Positions 7,815 to 17,228 of a stretch of DNA of 64,000 nt are shown here, piece by piece. The notes beneath the pieces are model-generated. The model made no database searches. It was given only the letters and a program-made list of their open reading frames with translations, and was not told where the DNA came from. The DNA comes from Acidobacteriota bacterium. GTDB lineage: Bacteria; Acidobacteriota; Vicinamibacteria; Marinacidobacterales; Marinacidobacteraceae. The stretch is taken from assembly GCA_022820545.1 (NCBI GenBank), contig JAJEFG010000032.1, positions 1 to 64,000 on the forward strand, given 5' to 3'. How positions within the stretch are numbered: position 1 is the stretch's first letter; the number at the start of each line of letters is the position of its first letter. Position numbers and translations under genes: made by a program.

Positions 7815-10646
7815 ATGACTCAATCTCGAAGGGCAATTGGAGGCCTGCTGGCGCTGGGACTCGTCCTTGCCGCCGGCCCGGCGTTCGGCCAGATCACGGG
7901 CACGATCCTGGGCACGGTCTCCGACGACCAGGGGCTCGTGCTTCCGGGGGCGACGGTGAGCGTCGCCTCGGAACAGCTTCCCGGGGGTCCCCGGATGGCG
8001 GTAACGAACGCCTCCGGGCAATACCGCTTCCCGAACCTGCCTCCCGGCGATTACACCCTCACGGTGGAACTTCCCGGTTTCGGGACCTATATCGAGGAGG
8101 GGATGCAGGTCCTGGTGGGCGGCACCGTGGAAAGGCTCGTCTCCCTCGGCCTTGCCACCGTGGCCGAGACGGTGACCGTCACCGGTGAGACTCCGGTGGT
8201 TGACACCCGGAAATCCGGGGTGTCCACCAACTACTCCAGCGAATACATGGAGAACACGCCGCTGCGGCGGTTCAGCTTCTTCGACTTCACGAAGTCGGCC
8301 CCCGGCATGTCGGCCACGAACCCGACGAGCGGCACGAGCAGCCGGGTTTCGGCGTTCGGCTCCGGGGTGGACGAGAACAAGTACCTGATGGACGGGGTGG
8401 ACTTCACCGCGCCGGTGTCCGGCGCCGCCTGGCCGTGGCCGGCCACCGACCTGATCGAGGAAATGGAGATCGTCTCCCTCGGCGCCTCGGCGGAACACGG
8501 AAGCGCGGCCGGGGCCGTCTTCAACGTGGTGACCAAGCAGGGGACGAACGACTTCACCTTCACCGCCTCCGGTTACAAGCAGCACGCCTCGCTGACCACC
8601 CAGCCCATCAAGCTGAACGACGACGGCGAGGAGGATCCGAACGGCTGGGGATACAACCGGGACCGCTACGACGACTACACGGTCCACGGCGGGGGGCCGA
8701 TCATCCGGGATCGGGCGTGGCTCTACGCCAACTACCAGTATCTCCAGGACTGGGACACCCAGCCCGGAGCCGATCCGGCGAACCCCCGCAAATTCGGCGC
8801 CCATCGCATGTTCTGGAAGCTGACGGCGGACCTCACCCCGAACGTCAAGTTCATGCACACCTACCACGACGACATCTGGGTCATTCCGGCCACGCCGTCG
8901 GTGACGCGTCCCTTTTCCACCATCGCCACCTTCAGCGGGAAAAACCCCTCGGTGACGTTCGGGCGGATCACCCATGTCCTCAGCTCCGAGACCTTCTACG
9001 AGGTGGGGGTCTCGGGTTTCTACTCGCCGCGTGATCTCAGCGAGTCGAACAACCCCGGGGTGCCCAACACCGTCGACATCGACAACGGATTCCAATATGG
9101 CGGGTACGCCTGGTACGACATCTTCAAGCAGGCGCGGACCGATGTGAAGGCGAAGGTCAGTCACTTCGCGAGCGACTGGATGGGCGCCGACCATGACTTC
9201 AAGTTCGGCGTCGTGTACACGGACGGCTCCCACAGCGTGCACGGCGGCTATGTCCCCGGCCCCAACTACCCGGGCGGGGTCCGCTACTACATCAACGGCG
9301 ACGGCAGTCCCTACGGGATCCTCACCGGAACGACGTACAACATCGGGGGGCAGTTCAAGGAGACGTCGGCCTACGTCGAGGACGTCATCAACGTCGGGAA
9401 CCGCGTCACCGTGTCCGCGGGAGTGCGGTTCGAGTCGGTGCAGGGCCTCAGCCAGGACGTGCCCGACCTGCTCGTGAATGACCTCGTCGCGCTCACCTTC
9501 GACGAGCGGGGAACCGTCGCCGGCGCCGGGGAGCAGTTCAGTTGGACCAACATCGGGCCGAGGTTCGGCTTCAACATGCGGCTCGACGATGACGGAAAAA
9601 CCGTTCTCCGCGGCAACTGGGGCCGCTTCTACCGGACCGCCATCACCGGCGAGCTGAGCGGCATTCATCCCGGGCAGGGAAGCCAGCAGGAGTTCTACTG
9701 GAATGAGGAGACCGGGCTCTACGACATTGAGGGGCCGAAGTACGAGGCGAGCACCGACTTCGGGTACGACTCCAATTCCCGATCTCCAGTGACGGACCAG
9801 CTATCGATCGGCTTCGATCGGGAACTCGGAACCAGTCTGGCCTTCAACTTCACCTACGTCCGGAAGGACCAGAACGACCTGCTGGGCTGGAACGTGAGCA
9901 ACGCGACCTACACGACGGCGTCCCACACCTTCGACAATGGCCAGACCATTGAGGTGTATCCCATAACCTCGGATCCCAACGACCGCTTCTACAGTCTGAG
10001 CAACGTGGACTGCGAGGGCGTTTCCTACCGTTGCGATCCGATGTACATGGACTACAACGGCTTGGTGTTCGGTCTCGAAAAGCGGATGTCCGACAACTGG
10101 CAGGCCCAGATCAACTATGTCTGGTCGAAGGCCTACGGGCTCCTGCCTTCGAGCGGGTTCGGGGCGGCGTCCAGCCAGACCACCCGGGTGTTCGGCAGTT
10201 CGCTGGCCCGGGACCCGAACCAGTTCATCAACGCAACCGGCCATTTGCTGAACGACCGCACCCACACCTTCCGGATCACCGGGACGCTGATCCTGCCCTA
10301 CGACATCCTGTTCGGCTGGAACTACGCCTACTTCAACGGCAAGCCGTGGGGGACGTTCGGCAGGGTGGAACGGGACGTCCTGTCCCAGGGCGGCCGCAGC
10401 ATCTATCTCGAGAGCCCCGGCTCGCAGCGGCTCGACGACCAGAACCTGCTGGATTTCCGGGTGTCGAGGACGACGTTCGTTGCCGACACGACCCGGTTCG
10501 AGGTGTTCGTGGACGCGCTGAACCTCCTGAACTCGACGTCAACCGAGGACGTAGCGTCCCAGACCTGGGACTCCAGCGTCTTCGGCATCGGCGAGCGCTG
10601 GGTGGATCCTCGCCGGCTCATGGTGGGCGTCAAGATCACCTACTGA
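7815..10646 (+). CDS. Oar-like TonB-dependent outer-membrane receptor
   Basis: A 943-residue outer-membrane receptor with a signal peptide (LLALGLVLAAGPAFGQ). An N-terminal carboxypeptidase-regulatory-like domain (ITGTILGTVSDDQGLVLPGATVSV, then GQYRFPNLPPGDYTLTVELPGF) is followed by a plug domain around residues 115-240. The remainder is beta-barrel, rich in aromatic residues. I chose the ATG at 7815 because it starts the signal peptide; the track ORF from 7629 adds 62 unlikely residues. It presumably imports a bulky nutrient with TonB energy; the ligand cannot be read from sequence. A strong terminator-like hairpin follows, and the next gene encodes a secreted TPR/FG-GAP protein. Confidence 0.9.
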   Translation: MTQSRRAIGGLLALGLVLAAGPAFGQITGTILGTVSDDQGLVLPGATVSVASEQLPGGPRMAVTNASGQYRFPNLPPGDYTLTVELPGFGTYIEEGMQVLVGGTVERLVSLGLATVAETVTVTGETPVVDTRKSGVSTNYSSEYMENTPLRRFSFFDFTKSAPGMSATNPTSGTSSRVSAFGSGVDENKYLMDGVDFTAPVSGAAWPWPATDLIEEMEIVSLGASAEHGSAAGAVFNVVTKQGTNDFTFTASGYKQHASLTTQPIKLNDDGEEDPNGWGYNRDRYDDYTVHGGGPIIRDRAWLYANYQYLQDWDTQPGADPANPRKFGAHRMFWKLTADLTPNVKFMHTYHDDIWVIPATPSVTRPFSTIATFSGKNPSVTFGRITHVLSSETFYEVGVSGFYSPRDLSESNNPGVPNTVDIDNGFQYGGYAWYDIFKQARTDVKAKVSHFASDWMGADHDFKFGVVYTDGSHSVHGGYVPGPNYPGGVRYYINGDGSPYGILTGTTYNIGGQFKETSAYVEDVINVGNRVTVSAGVRFESVQGLSQDVPDLLVNDLVALTFDERGTVAGAGEQFSWTNIGPRFGFNMRLDDDGKTVLRGNWGRFYRTAITGELSGIHPGQGSQQEFYWNEETGLYDIEGPKYEASTDFGYDSNSRSPVTDQLSIGFDRELGTSLAFNFTYVRKDQNDLLGWNVSNATYTTASHTFDNGQTIEVYPITSDPNDRFYSLSNVDCEGVSYRCDPMYMDYNGLVFGLEKRMSDNWQAQINYVWSKAYGLLPSSGFGAASSQTTRVFGSSLARDPNQFINATGHLLNDRTHTFRITGTLILPYDILFGWNYAYFNGKPWGTFGRVERDVLSQGGRSIYLESPGSQRLDDQNLLDFRVSRTTFVADTTRFEVFVDALNLLNSTSTEDVASQTWDSSVFGIGERWVDPRRLMVGVKITY

Positions 10647-10666
10647 CCGCACGGGTAGTCCGTTTC

Positions 10667-10699
10667 GGGGCGGGGGCCTTCGGGCCCTCGCCCCTTTCT
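10667..10699 (+). terminator. UUCG-loop hairpin between receptor and TPR/FG-GAP gene
   Basis: GGGGCGGGGGCC-TTCG-GGCCCTCGCCCC is a 12-bp stem with one G-T pair and a stable UUCG tetraloop, followed by TTTCTC. It looks like an intrinsic terminator or attenuator. It ends only a few bases before the ATG of the next gene, where a ribosome binding site would normally sit. Confidence 0.65.
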
Positions 10700-10702
10700 C
10701 GT

Positions 10703-12862
10703 ATGGTCCCCGTCGTGAATCGGACGGGTCGGACGCGGCTGGCGCTCGCGCTGGCGTTTGCGGCAGTGCCGTTCACTACCGCCGTAGCGCAGGACGGCGC
10801 CGACATCCGCAAAGGGGAAGCCGAGGAGCACTTCCAGCACGGCCTCCGGATGGTGGGCCTCCGCAACAACGACCGCGCCATCGAACTCTTCCAGTACGCG
10901 ATCGCGCTGGACCCCGACCACGCCGGGGCGCACTTCTACGTGGGCCTCGCCTACATCCAGCGCGGCTACACCAGCCTGCGGCGGGCCGACCACCACCTCT
11001 CGCGCGCCATCGCGGTCGACGGGTCGAACCCGCGGCAGTACCACTGGCGGGGCATCGCCCGCTTGCGGCTCGGGGACTACCCGGCGGCCACCGCCGACTT
11101 CGAGGTGGTGCTCCGAGAGACGCCGGACAGCGCCACCACCCTGCGGGCGCTGGGGGCCGCGCTCCTCCGCATGGGCGCTCCCGGCCCGGCGGCGGCGGCG
11201 CTGCGCCAGGCCGCGGACCTCGAGCCCGAGCTGCTCGAAACGCGCTGGAACCTGATGGTCGCGGCGGAGCGCGCCGGCGACGACCCGGGTGCGCTCCCGG
11301 AGCGCTACCGGCTCGACATCCCGGACCGTGATGCGGTCTCTCCGTTCCGCTTCGAGGAAGTGTCCGCCGAGATCGGGATCGAACGCTGGTCCCGCGCCCG
11401 GGGAAGCGGCTGGGCCGACTTCGACGGTGACGGAGACCTCGATCTCGTTGCCCTCGGCATCCGGGACCCGCACGCGCTCTACCGGAACCGCCTCGTCGAA
11501 GACGGCGCCGCGACCTTCACCCCGGCGGCTCTCGACGCGGCGCTCTTCGACCCGCGCGGCGGCTGGTCGGCGCTCTTTTTCGACTACGACCGGGACGGCG
11601 ATCCCGACCTCCACGTCACGCGGGACGGCTGGGACGGTGAGGACGCGAACAGCCTGTATCGAAACGACGGCGGCCGCTTCGTGGACGTGGGCGCCGCCGC
11701 CGGGGTCGCGAGTTCGGCGGACGGGTTCACGGCGGCGGCCGCCGACGTGAACCGGGACGGTCTGCTCGATCTCTACGTCGCGAACGGGGTCGCCACCCGG
11801 GGCGGCGCCCCCAACGAGCTCTTTCTGGGCGCTCCGGAGGGCCGCTTCGTCGAGCGCGGCGAAGCGATGGGGGTGGCGGACCACGGCCGCTCCGTCGGGT
11901 CCGCCTTCGGGGACTACGACGGCGACGGCTGGCCCGACCTGCTGGTCGTCAACTTCTTCGACGGGCCGGCGCTCTACCGGAACCTCGAGGGCGCCGGATT
12001 CGAGGACGTTTCGGACGTCGCCGGCATCGCCGCTCCCCACGAGGGGTTCGTCGGGTTCTTCTTCGACTACGACAACGACGGCTGGCTGGACGTCTTCATC
12101 GTGGGTTTCACCTCCGACATGGAGACGGCCCTGCAGAGCCAGTTGGAAGGGACGGCGGTCCACGAGGGGAGCCGGCTGGCGCTCTACCGCAACGACCGCG
12201 ACGGCACCTTCACCGACATGACCGCCGAAGCTGGCCTCTCCTGGAACCTGGGCGCCATGGCGGCCACCTTCGGGGACTACGACAACGACGGCTGGCTGGA
12301 CATCTTCATCGGCGTCGGGGCGCCGCCCATGGAGCGGTTCGAGGCGAACCGGCTGTTCCGCAACCGGGGCGACGGCACCTTCGCCGACGTCAGCGCGTCG
12401 GCCGGGGTGGACGATCTGGGGAAGGGACACGGCGCCACCTTCGCCGACCCCGATCACGACGGCGACCTCGACCTCTTCGTGCCCATCGGGGGCGCCTTCC
12501 CGGGCGACCGGCAGCGAAGCCGTTTCTACCGGAATCCGGCGTCCCAGCTCCCGCATCCGAACGGCTGGCTCCACATCCTGCTCCAGGCCACGAGCCTCCA
12601 TCCCGACGCGGTAGGGGCGCAGGTGCTCGTCCGGGCTTCCGACGCGCCCGGCGCGCCGGTCCAGCTTCAGGAAGTCGCGGTCGGTGGAGGTTTCGGGGTC
12701 ACGCCCAGTCCGATCCTGGAGTTCGGCCTCGGGAGGCATCAGACGGTGGCGGAGGTCACCATCCGCTGGCCGGGTGGCGGTCACCGGGTGCTCCGGAACA
12801 TCCCCGCGAACCAGCGGATCCTCGTGATCGAGGACGAGCCGGGGTATCAGGTGCTGGAGTAG
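10703..12862 (+). CDS. Secreted TPR / FG-GAP (VCBS) / UnbV-ASPIC repeat protein
   Basis: A protein of about 719 residues with a signal peptide (ALALAFAAVPFTTAVAQ), TPR units (about 35-200), then FG-GAP/VCBS-type repeats with calcium-binding-like DFDGDGDLDLVAL and DYDNDGWLDVFI signatures. The C-terminus (GGGFGVTPSPILEFGLG, then EVTIRWPGGGHRVL) is the ASPIC/UnbV domain of CRTAC1-like proteins. It probably acts outside the inner membrane, perhaps binding polymers. It lies 56 bp after the receptor gene, separated by the UUCG hairpin. A GTG at 10714 is an alternative start; no Shine-Dalgarno sequence precedes either. Confidence 0.85.
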   Translation: MVPVVNRTGRTRLALALAFAAVPFTTAVAQDGADIRKGEAEEHFQHGLRMVGLRNNDRAIELFQYAIALDPDHAGAHFYVGLAYIQRGYTSLRRADHHLSRAIAVDGSNPRQYHWRGIARLRLGDYPAATADFEVVLRETPDSATTLRALGAALLRMGAPGPAAAALRQAADLEPELLETRWNLMVAAERAGDDPGALPERYRLDIPDRDAVSPFRFEEVSAEIGIERWSRARGSGWADFDGDGDLDLVALGIRDPHALYRNRLVEDGAATFTPAALDAALFDPRGGWSALFFDYDRDGDPDLHVTRDGWDGEDANSLYRNDGGRFVDVGAAAGVASSADGFTAAAADVNRDGLLDLYVANGVATRGGAPNELFLGAPEGRFVERGEAMGVADHGRSVGSAFGDYDGDGWPDLLVVNFFDGPALYRNLEGAGFEDVSDVAGIAAPHEGFVGFFFDYDNDGWLDVFIVGFTSDMETALQSQLEGTAVHEGSRLALYRNDRDGTFTDMTAEAGLSWNLGAMAATFGDYDNDGWLDIFIGVGAPPMERFEANRLFRNRGDGTFADVSASAGVDDLGKGHGATFADPDHDGDLDLFVPIGGAFPGDRQRSRFYRNPASQLPHPNGWLHILLQATSLHPDAVGAQVLVRASDAPGAPVQLQEVAVGGGFGVTPSPILEFGLGRHQTVAEVTIRWPGGGHRVLRNIPANQRILVIEDEPGYQVLE

Positions 12863-12874
12863 CCGGTCGGCCTC

Positions 12875-12916
12875 GGAGCGCCAGCCTCCGGCTGGCATCG
12901 CGCGGGAGCGCGAAAC
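12875..12916 (+). repeat. Dispersed two-hairpin repeat, family A
   Basis: The copy starts GGAGCGCCAGCCTCCGGCTGG, then CATCG and a second stem CGCGC-GGGA-GCGCG, ending GAAAC. The first hairpin is shared with the other copies; the second stem differs but remains paired. It lies just after the stop of the TPR/FG-GAP gene. Confidence 0.7.
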
Positions 12917-13026
12917 CCGCACCCGCTGGCGCTCCTCCCGGTGAACGTGGGCCGATTCGGCTTCTTCCGGGCGGCGTTGCGCCGGTCCGAATTGGGGTCA
13001 CGCCATCGGAACCGGCTGAGGCGTGC

Positions 13027-13071
13027 GTTTCGCGGCCGACGGCCGCGATGCCGGCCGGAGGCCGGCGCTCC
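13027..13071 (-). repeat. Dispersed two-hairpin repeat, family A, inverted copy
   Basis: Read on the plus strand it is GTTTCGCGGCCGACGGCCGCG, then ATGCC and GGCCGGAGGCCGGCGCTCC. It is the reverse orientation of the 12875 copy, about 110 bp away, so the 277-bp gap before the ALDH gene is bracketed by inverted copies. I see no gene in that gap. Confidence 0.7.
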
Positions 13072-13139
13072 GAGTTCACAGCCGTTTCCGCTATTCGCAT
13101 CCGCAGTAGGCCTGGCCGGCCCCTTACGATACGGGCGGC

Positions 13140-14678
13140 ATGCAAACCGTTCTCGATCGCCTGGGACTCGGGGAGGGCGCTCCGGCCGCCTGCACTGGCC
13201 CGGAGGGCTGGATCCTCACCGGCGAGCGGCCGCTCGTCTCCCTGAACCCCTCGACCGGCGAGCCCATCGCCGCGGTCATTCCCGCGGACGGCAGGGCGGC
13301 CGAGCGGGTCGTGACCGAAGCGGCGAGGGCCTTCCGCTCGTTCCGCGAGTTGCCGGCGCCGAAGCGCGGCGACCTCGTGCGCGATCTGGGGAGCGCGCTG
13401 CGCGACGACAAGGAGCCGCTCGGCGACCTGATCGCGCTCGAAGCCGGCAAGATCCGGGCCGAAGGCCACGGCGAGGTCCAGGAGATGATCGACATCTGCG
13501 ACTTCGCCGTGGGGCTCTCCCGCCAGCTCTACGGGCTGACGATGGCTTCGGAGCGGCCCGGGCACCGGATGTTCGAGCAGTGGCATCCGCTCGGTCCCAT
13601 CGGCGTCATCACCGCGTTCAACTTCCCCATGGCGGTCTGGTCCTGGAACGCGGCGATCGCCACCGTCTGCGGCGATCCGGTGGTCTGGAAGCCGTCGGAG
13701 CACACCCCGCTCTGTTCCGTCGCGGTTCAGAACATCGCCAACCGGGTGATGGACGACCACGGCGTCTCCGGGGTCTTCAACCTGCTCGTGGGCGGCGGCG
13801 AGCTCGGGGCCGCGCTCGCCGCCGACCGGAGGCTGCCGCTGATTTCCTTTACCGGTTCCACGCGGGTCGGGCGGAAGGTGGCCACCGAGGTCGCCGGCCG
13901 GCTGGGCCGCTGCCTGCTGGAGCTTGGCGGCAACAACGCCGTGGTGGTGAGCCGGAACGCCGATCTGGACCTCGCGGTCCGGGCCATCGTCTTCGGATCG
14001 GTGGGCACCACCGGGCAGCGCTGCACCACCACCCGCCGGGTGCTCGCCGACCGGGAGGTCGCCGGACCCCTGGTGGAACGGCTCCGGGACGCCTACCGGC
14101 AGGTCCCCATCGGGGATCCCCTCGATCCGGCCACCCTCATGGGGCCGCTGATCTCGGACGGTGCCGTCGAGGCGATGCAGAAGGCGCTGGAGCGGGTGGT
14201 CGCCGACGGAGGAACCGTCGTCTGCGGCGGCGAGCGGCGTCCCGATATCGGCCCGAATCATGTCGAGCCGGCGATCGTGAGAATGTCCGCCCAGACGCCG
14301 CTGGTGGCCGAGGAGACGTTTGCTCCCATCCTCTATGTCCTGGAAACCGAATCGCTCGAGCAGGCGATCGCCCTCCACAACGACGTGCCGCAGGGGCTCT
14401 CCTCGGCGATCTTCACCGACAGCCTCCGCGAGGCCGAGACGTTCCTCTCGGCGCGGGGTTCGGACTGCGGGATCGCCAACGTGAACATCGGCACCTCGGG
14501 GGCCGAGATCGGTGGGGCCTTCGGCGGCGAGAAGGACACCGGCGGCGGCCGCGAATCCGGCTCGGACGCCTGGAAGGCCTACATGCGCCGCCAGACGAAC
14601 ACCATCAACTGGTCGAAGGACCTGCCGCTCGCCCAGGGGATCGAGTTCGGTGGATCCACCGGCCAAGGAGGCGCGTGA
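13140..14678 (+). CDS. Aldehyde dehydrogenase, ALDH7-like (aminoadipate-semialdehyde type)
   Basis: A 512-residue NAD(P)-dependent aldehyde dehydrogenase. The catalytic glutamate lies in LLELGGNNAVVV and the nucleophilic cysteine in TTGQRCTTTRR; ITAFNFPMAVWSWN is the cofactor-binding Rossmann start. LELGGNN and GQRCTTTRR are the forms seen in the ALDH7/AASADH group, which oxidises alpha-aminoadipate semialdehyde (piperideine-6-carboxylate) in lysine breakdown. Substrate assignment is therefore a family-level inference. The stop codon overlaps the start of the next lipoprotein gene (TGATG), so they are co-translated. Confidence 0.9.
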   Translation: MQTVLDRLGLGEGAPAACTGPEGWILTGERPLVSLNPSTGEPIAAVIPADGRAAERVVTEAARAFRSFRELPAPKRGDLVRDLGSALRDDKEPLGDLIALEAGKIRAEGHGEVQEMIDICDFAVGLSRQLYGLTMASERPGHRMFEQWHPLGPIGVITAFNFPMAVWSWNAAIATVCGDPVVWKPSEHTPLCSVAVQNIANRVMDDHGVSGVFNLLVGGGELGAALAADRRLPLISFTGSTRVGRKVATEVAGRLGRCLLELGGNNAVVVSRNADLDLAVRAIVFGSVGTTGQRCTTTRRVLADREVAGPLVERLRDAYRQVPIGDPLDPATLMGPLISDGAVEAMQKALERVVADGGTVVCGGERRPDIGPNHVEPAIVRMSAQTPLVAEETFAPILYVLETESLEQAIALHNDVPQGLSSAIFTDSLREAETFLSARGSDCGIANVNIGTSGAEIGGAFGGEKDTGGGRESGSDAWKAYMRRQTNTINWSKDLPLAQGIEFGGSTGQGGA

Positions 14679-15439
14679 TGCCGAGAATCTGCCTGATGGC
14701 TCTCTTGATGGGAGCTCTCCCGGGATGCGCCGGCGAGCCGGCGGCTCCCGAGCCCGAGCCGCCGGGGCCCGACGTTTCCGCCGCCGAGGAGCTGATCGCC
14801 AGGTCCATCGCCTACCACGATCCGGACGGACTCTGGGACAGCGGCGAGATCGCGCTCCGGATCATGGAGTCGCGGCCGAACGGGGTCACCCGCACGGTCG
14901 AAGTGGGAATGGCGCCCGGGAGCGGCGCGATGGAGGTGCGTCGCGAGACCGACGCCGCGGTGGTGTCGTTTGCGGTCAGCGGTGAGGAGGTCCTGCGGCG
15001 AGCCGTGGACGGCGACGAGGAACTCGACGAGGCGGCGCTCGGCGAGCACGGCCTCGACGCCGAACGCGTGATGTGGCTGCGGAACTACTACCTGTTCGTC
15101 TGGGGGCTGCCGATGAAACTGCGCGATCCGGGGACCATCGTGGACCCGGAGCCGGTGCCCGAGGCCTACGACGGCCAGGATGCGCTCAAGGTCCGGGTCA
15201 CCTACGACCCCGACGTCGGCGGCGACACCTGGTACTTCTACTTCCACCCGGAGACCGCCCGGATGATCGGCTACCGCTTCTACCACGACGAGTCGGCCAA
15301 CGACGGGGAGTACATCCACCTGGAAGGGGAGATCGCGAACCGCGGACTGCGGCTGCCGGCGAAGCGGAGCTGGTACTTCCATTCGAACGAGGAGTACCTC
15401 GGCGAAGACGAGGCCGTTTCGCTCACCGTGACACGCTGA
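14678..15439 (+). CDS. Lipoprotein resembling DUF6503 family
   Basis: A 253-residue lipoprotein: a short signal ends in ALPGCAGE, a good lipobox. After it comes ELIARSIAYHDPDGLWDSGE, an N-terminal signature I associate with the DUF6503 group, then a beta-rich body (DTWYFYFHPETARMIGYRFY). The ATG overlaps the stop of the aldehyde dehydrogenase gene by one base, so both are in one operon. No biochemical role is known to me. The family name is recalled, not searched. Confidence 0.75.
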   Translation: MPRICLMALLMGALPGCAGEPAAPEPEPPGPDVSAAEELIARSIAYHDPDGLWDSGEIALRIMESRPNGVTRTVEVGMAPGSGAMEVRRETDAAVVSFAVSGEEVLRRAVDGDEELDEAALGEHGLDAERVMWLRNYYLFVWGLPMKLRDPGTIVDPEPVPEAYDGQDALKVRVTYDPDVGGDTWYFYFHPETARMIGYRFYHDESANDGEYIHLEGEIANRGLRLPAKRSWYFHSNEEYLGEDEAVSLTVTR

Positions 15440-15464
15440 CCGGGACGGTCGCGGACCGGCGGCC

Positions 15465-17228
15465 ATGACGGCCTTCGCACTCACTCTGCTGCTGGGAGGA
15501 ATGCCGGGGCCGGCGCAACCGGACGCGCGCTTGCTGACCGAGGTCAGCCAGCTGCTCGCTGACGGGGATTTCGCCTCGGCTCTCGCGGCTCTGGATGCGG
15601 CGGGACCGGACGGATCGCACCCCGCGCTGCTCCGCCTGCGCGCCGAGGCGTACGTGGGACTCCTCGACTACCCGGCGGCCGTCGTCGTTCTCGAGGACGC
15701 GCTCCCGGAACCGGACAGCCTGGCGCTCCGCGCCCGGTTGCTCGCCATGCTGGGCCGGGACGACGAGGTGCGGGCGGCGGTCTCCGAACTGCTGGAGCTT
15801 GATGAGCGGCTCCCGGACGAGTCCCGGGTGGAGCTCGCGGCACAGCTCCGTGAGTCCGGCCTGGCGCCGGAGTCGCGCCGCGTCCTTGGTCCTCCGGTGC
15901 CCGGCGAGTCCGCCGCGGCGGTTCTGGAGCGCGCGAGGCTGCGAATCGAGGAGGACGACTATGAGGGAGCCCTGCCCGTCCTCGAAGCCGTCCTCGACGC
16001 GCCCCGTCCGCCGCCAGGAGCCGCCCATGAGCTCGGTCGCGCCCTTGCGCTCCTCGGCCGGCGCCTGGAAGCCATTCGCTGGCTCCGCCGGGCGGTCGCG
16101 GAATCGGCACAGGACACCGCCGCCCGGTTCCGGCTCGGCCAGTTGCTGGCCCAGGATCCGGATCCCGCCCTCGCCGCCGAGGGGCGGCGCCTCCTCACGG
16201 GCTACGAGGAGAGCCGGCTCCGGGCGCGGCGGCGCGACCTGTTGCTCGCGACGCTCGGTGAAGGGGGCCGGAACGAGTGGGCGGAACTGCTGGGACTCCT
16301 GCTCGACGGTGGGGACCTCGCGGAGGCGGCCCGGGTGGCCCAGGCGGCGTCGATCCGGCATCCGGAGGATCCGGTGTTCGCCATCGGGATGGCTCGGGTG
16401 CACCTGCTGTCCGGAGATCCCGGCGCGGCCGCCGGCTTGCTCGTCCCGCTCGTGCCCGGGCCCGGCGAGCCGCTCGCAGGAGCGTCGCTTAGCGCGGCTC
16501 GCTGGCTCGCGGACGCCCGGCTGCGTGGAGGCGATCCGGCCGCCGCGGCGGTTCTCTTCGACCGCGTTCTGACGGCGGGCGGCGACGCGATCTCCCCCCG
16601 GATTCGCGCCGCCGCCGCCACCGCGTTCGCGATGACGGGGGATCCCGAACGCGCGCTGGCCCTCTTCGACCAGGTGCTCGAACGCACCTCCGGCCCGGCG
16701 CGCGCCGGGCCGCTGGCGGACAGCGCGCTCGTGCTGGAGATGCTGGGGCGTCCCGCGGACGCCGAATCCCGCTACCGGGAATCCCTGGAAGCCGATCCGG
16801 CGAACACGGCGGCGTCGCTGGGCCTTGCCGAACTGCTGTTCCGCACCGGACGAAGCGCGGCCGCCGTTGCCGTCGTGGAAGCCGCGCTGGAACGCGCCCC
16901 CGAGGATCCGGCCCTCCGCGAACTCCTTTCGCGGGTGACGGGACCCGGTGCCGGTCAGGGTTCTTCCGAGGGAGCCCGGGCAGCGGCGAACAACTCGGTG
17001 ACTTCGTTCCAGGCCTCCCTGCCGAGGATGAGCGTCCGGTCGTCGCCCGCCCGGAGCGCCCGCACCTCGCCGCTCGCTGAGACTGTCAGGTGGACCGTTT
17101 CCGGCTCCGTCTCCCCGGTTTCGCCGTCCGTTTCGATTTCTTCGGTGACCGCGATGGTCCAGGCGGCGCCGTCTCCGGAAAGGCCCTCTTCGCCCGCGTC
17201 CTCGGCCTCGGTGGAGTTCAGCTCGTAG
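15465..17228 (+). CDS. TPR-repeat secreted protein with an antisense-overlapping C-terminus
   Basis: The ORF encodes 587 residues: a short hydrophobic N-terminus (FALTLLLGGMPGPAQP) and then many degenerate TPR units to about residue 495 (for example AVVEAALERAPEDPALRELLS). The last 90 residues turn into a serine/arginine/alanine-rich stretch that is exactly antisense to the 3' end of the DUF4340 gene (16955-18352). That tail is probably not a structured domain, and the true end could be nearer 16960 if the sequence has an error. As given, no in-frame stop occurs until 17226-17228. The role is likely protein-protein scaffolding in the envelope. Confidence 0.7.
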   Translation: MTAFALTLLLGGMPGPAQPDARLLTEVSQLLADGDFASALAALDAAGPDGSHPALLRLRAEAYVGLLDYPAAVVVLEDALPEPDSLALRARLLAMLGRDDEVRAAVSELLELDERLPDESRVELAAQLRESGLAPESRRVLGPPVPGESAAAVLERARLRIEEDDYEGALPVLEAVLDAPRPPPGAAHELGRALALLGRRLEAIRWLRRAVAESAQDTAARFRLGQLLAQDPDPALAAEGRRLLTGYEESRLRARRRDLLLATLGEGGRNEWAELLGLLLDGGDLAEAARVAQAASIRHPEDPVFAIGMARVHLLSGDPGAAAGLLVPLVPGPGEPLAGASLSAARWLADARLRGGDPAAAAVLFDRVLTAGGDAISPRIRAAAATAFAMTGDPERALALFDQVLERTSGPARAGPLADSALVLEMLGRPADAESRYRESLEADPANTAASLGLAELLFRTGRSAAAVAVVEAALERAPEDPALRELLSRVTGPGAGQGSSEGARAAANNSVTSFQASLPRMSVRSSPARSARTSPLAETVRWTVSGSVSPVSPSVSISSVTAMVQAAPSPERPSSPASSASVEFSS

